Below are positions 62,167 through 64,000 of a DNA stretch of 64,000 nucleotides, in pieces. The notes under the pieces were generated by a model. That model did not search any database. It saw only the letters and a list, made by a program, of their open reading frames with translations, and was not told where the DNA came from. The first letter of the stretch is position 1, and each line of letters opens with the position of its first letter. The DNA is from Oscillospiraceae bacterium (lineage in GTDB: Bacteria; Bacillota; Clostridia; Oscillospirales; Ruminococcaceae), in contig JAFQBH010000020.1 in the NCBI GenBank assembly GCA_017399765.1, positions 47,299-111,298 of the forward strand. The letters run 5' to 3'. A program made the translations under genes and the position numbers.

Positions 62167-62182
62167 AAGGAGGAAAAAATTA

Positions 62183-62905
62183 ATGTCCGTAGTATCTATG
62201 AAACAGCTGCTTGAAGCTGGTGTACACTTTGGTCACCAGACCCGCCGCTGGAACCCTAAAATGGCTCCGTATATCTTCACCGAAAGAAACGGAATCTACA
62301 TCATCGACCTTCAGAAAACCGTTAAAAAAATCGAGGAAGCATATTCCTTCATTAACGAAGTTTCCGCAGAAGGCAAATCCGTTCTTTTCGTCGGCACCAA
62401 AAAACAGGCAGCTGATTCCGTTCGTGAAGAAGCTGAAAGAGCAGGCGCTTACTGGGTAAACGCTCGCTGGCTCGGCGGTATGCTCACCAACTTCAAAACC
62501 ATCAGAAGAAGAATCGCTCGTCTTCAGCAGCTCCGCAAAATGGAAGAAGACGGCACTTTCGAACGTCTTACCAAGAAAGAAGCAACCAAACTTACTCTTG
62601 AAATCGAAAAACTTGAAAAATTCCTTGGTGGTATCGAAGATATGACCGAGCTTCCCGGCGCTCTTTTCATTGTTGACTCCAGAAAAGAAAAAATTGCCGT
62701 TGCAGAAGCAAAAAGACTCGGTATTCCGATCGTAGCTATTGTTGACACTAACTGTGACCCCGACGATGTCGACTATGTTATCCCCGGCAACGATGACGCT
62801 ATCCGCGCTGTAAAACTCATCGCAGGCACCATCGCTGACGCTATCATCGAAGGCAGACAGGGTGAACAGAATCTTCCTGAAGAATCTGAAGAGGAGGCAG
62901 AATAA
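62183..62905 (+). CDS. rpsB: 30S ribosomal protein S2
   Basis: S2 joins late in 30S assembly and is needed for S1 binding. The sequence starts [27 protein letters not shown], continues with the conserved [19 protein letters not shown] and [17 protein letters not shown], and has [24 protein letters not shown] near the end. The ATG behind AAGGAGG gives 240 residues, the standard length. Codon use is the high-expression type. The C-terminus is acidic, ending ESEEEAE. It is cotranscribed with tsf. Confidence 0.98.
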   Translation: MSVVSMKQLLEAGVHFGHQTRRWNPKMAPYIFTERNGIYIIDLQKTVKKIEEAYSFINEVSAEGKSVLFVGTKKQAADSVREEAERAGAYWVNARWLGGMLTNFKTIRRRIARLQQLRKMEEDGTFERLTKKEATKLTLEIEKLEKFLGGIEDMTELPGALFIVDSRKEKIAVAEAKRLGIPIVAIVDTNCDPDDVDYVIPGNDDAIRAVKLIAGTIADAIIEGRQGEQNLPEESEEEAE

Positions 62906-62906
62906 T

Positions 62907-63827
62907 ATGCCCTTTACCGCTCAAGACGTTAAAACTCTCCGTGAAATGACCGAATGCGGAATGCTCGACTGCAAAAAAGCTCTCATCGAAACCGATGGCG
63001 ATATGGAAAAAGCAGTTGAATTCCTTCGTGAAAAAGGTCTTGCATCCGTTGCAAAAAAATCCGGCAGAATCGCAGCAGAAGGTCTTGTTCTTGCATTTAC
63101 CGATGCAGAAAAGAAAGTTTCCGTTGCTATCGAAGTTAACTCCGAAACCGACTTCGTTTCCAAAAACGAAGATTTCCGTGAATTCGTAAAACTTGCAGGA
63201 CAGGCTGTTATCGATAACGATCCTGCAGACGTCGAAGCTCTCCTCGCTTGTGTTGTTGACGGCAGAACCGTTAACGAACACCTTCAGGACAGACAGCTCA
63301 AAATCCGTGAAAACCTTAAAGTTCGCCGCTTCGTTCGTTACGAAGGCGATGTTGCAACTTATGTTCACGGCGGCGGCACCATCGGTGTTATGGTAAAATT
63401 CGCAACCGATGTTGCAGACAAAGAAGGCTTTGCTGAATACGGCAAAGACGTTGCAATGCAGATCGCTGCAGCAAACCCCACCTATATCTGCGAGCACTGC
63501 GTTCCCGCAGAAGTTATTGCTCATGAGAAAGAAATCCTCTTTGCTCAGATCAGCAACGACGAAAAACTTGCAAACAAACCCGACGCAGTTAAAGAAAAAA
63601 TGGTTGACGGCAGAATCGGCAAATTCTATAAAGAAAACTGCCTCATGAACCAGGAATTCGTAAAAGATCCTGACCTCGATATCAAAGGCTACACCGAAAA
63701 AGTTGCAAAAGAACTCGGCGGTTCCATTAAAATCACTGAATTCGTTCGCATGGAAAAAGGCGAAGGCATCGAGAAAAAACAGGAAAACTTCGCAGACGAA
63801 GTTGCCAAACAGATGGCAGGCAAATAA
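62907..63827 (+). CDS. tsf: Elongation factor Ts
   Basis: EF-Ts is the nucleotide exchange factor of EF-Tu. It has MPFTAQDVKTLREMTECGMLDCKKALIETDGDMEKAVEFLREKG (UBA domain and the conserved TDGD), VAIEVNSETDFVSKN near residue 76, and MQIAAANPTYI for the core. Length is 306 residues. The ATG follows GAGGAGG, one base after the rpsB stop codon. No clear terminator follows; only a short CTTAAT/ATTAAG palindrome without a T-run. Confidence 0.98.
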   Translation: MPFTAQDVKTLREMTECGMLDCKKALIETDGDMEKAVEFLREKGLASVAKKSGRIAAEGLVLAFTDAEKKVSVAIEVNSETDFVSKNEDFREFVKLAGQAVIDNDPADVEALLACVVDGRTVNEHLQDRQLKIRENLKVRRFVRYEGDVATYVHGGGTIGVMVKFATDVADKEGFAEYGKDVAMQIAAANPTYICEHCVPAEVIAHEKEILFAQISNDEKLANKPDAVKEKMVDGRIGKFYKENCLMNQEFVKDPDLDIKGYTEKVAKELGGSIKITEFVRMEKGEGIEKKQENFADEVAKQMAGK

Positions 63828-63853
63828 TTCAGCCTTAATGAATTAAGTGCGTT

Positions 63854-63895
63854 ATGACAGAAGAATATAGATTTGTATTATAATTTATATTCTTC
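63854..63895. promoter_or_regulatory. Inverted repeat overlapping a promoter, candidate operator or attenuator
   Basis: GAAGAATATA (63860-63869) and TATATTCTTC (63886-63895) are perfect inverted repeats with a 16-base gap. TATTAT and TATAAT -10 elements lie between them and ATGACA just before, so a protein bound here would control the next gene. Confidence 0.5.
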
Positions 63896-63946
63896 TGGAT
63901 TTTATTAAAGCGTAAATTGCAGAAAATTACAGGGAGGTGCATTCAT

Positions 63947-64000
63947 ATGAGTTTAGTCGAAACCGTAAAGAATGCCGGTATAGTCGGTGCGGGCGGCGCA
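63947..64000 (+). CDS. RnfC/PduS-like Fe-S protein, N-terminal start (cut by window edge)
   Basis: Only 18 codons are visible: MSLVETVKNAGIVGAGGA. The sequence VETVKxAGIVGAGGAGFPTHVKL is the start of RnfC-type and PduS-like SLBB/4Fe-4S electron-transfer proteins, as I remember them; the window ends before the diagnostic residues. The ATG follows GGGAGGTG. The assignment is therefore provisional. Confidence 0.55.
   Translation, partial: MSLVETVKNAGIVGAGGA

Overview
The window reads as chromosomal DNA of an endospore-forming, Gram-positive clostridium, most likely of the Ruminococcaceae/Oscillospiraceae type. Three kinds of evidence support this: sporulation genes (sigG with a divergent ylmC/ymxH-type gene, and a ylbJ-like gene), a secreted protein ending in a dockerin, and strong AGGAGG-type ribosome binding sites with many TTG/GTG starts and sigma-A promoters of the TTGACA-17-TATAAT kind. 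GC content is moderate by eye. Genes are dense, lie on both strands, and are often separated by shared bidirectional terminators. I see no rRNA, no CRISPR array, no prophage and no classical transposase.

Layout. 1-10.8 kb: the end of a thioredoxin reductase gene, a Ppx/GppA phosphatase, an SOS-controlled uvrB-uvrA operon, a DivIVA-like coiled-coil protein with an apparent frameshift, two methyltransferases, comF and a small Xre regulator. 10.8-21.6 kb: envelope and unknown genes (a large secreted amidase, a YlbJ-like membrane protein, a cyclase-fold lipoprotein), a flavin reductase, a P-loop protein and the ktrAB potassium system. 21.7-29.9 kb: a short ClpC, ridA, an orphan ABC ATPase, tRNA-Gly(CCC), an Fe-S aldo/keto reductase, a DUF559 nuclease gene enclosed by inverted palindromic repeats, a BspA-type leucine-rich-repeat protein and a PutP symporter. 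30-36 kb: a large modular exported protein (papain/CHAP-like region, Big_2, InlB-type repeats, dockerin), then a GT2/GtrA/RsuA group with palindromic repeats. 36-42.4 kb: guanine deaminase, a YgiQ radical SAM protein, an AAC(6')-like acetyltransferase with an extra N-terminal domain, an Fe-S uracil-DNA glycosylase and a second amidase. 42.5-51.5 kb: the conserved phoH-ybeY-era-recO block, mutS2-ogt, an AI-2E-type permease and PPi-type phosphofructokinase. 51.6-61.9 kb: DUF4363/DUF421, lepB, an unlisted 32-aa membrane microprotein, mnmA, a CNNM/CorC-type transporter behind a short attenuator-like leader, regulators, a TAG-interrupted lipoprotein gene, pcp, sigG and ylmC. 62-64 kb: rpsB-tsf behind a structured leader, then the start of an RnfC/PduS-like gene.

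How the genes connect. The housekeeping functions are DNA repair (UvrAB with an SOS box, UDG, Ogt, MutS2, RecO), ribosome and tRNA maturation (YbeY, Era, RsuA, RlmL-like, MnmA, S2, EF-Ts) and ion homeostasis (KtrAB, the CNNM/CorC protein). The most interesting element is the 5' leader of the CNNM/CorC gene. It has a perfect consensus promoter, a 12-codon peptide beginning Met-Asp-Asp-Ala-Asp, and an intrinsic terminator starting seven bases after the peptide stop, all ahead of a probable Mg2+ exporter gene. The acidic peptide start suggests a Mg2+-sensing attenuator based on ribosome drop-off. Other points of note are the DUF559 mini-element, an in-frame TAG in a window where about 65 genes all appear to end in TAA or TGA, the frameshifted DivIVA tail, and a phoH gene whose conserved N-terminus has no canonical start codon. 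All readings were made by eye, with no database search.
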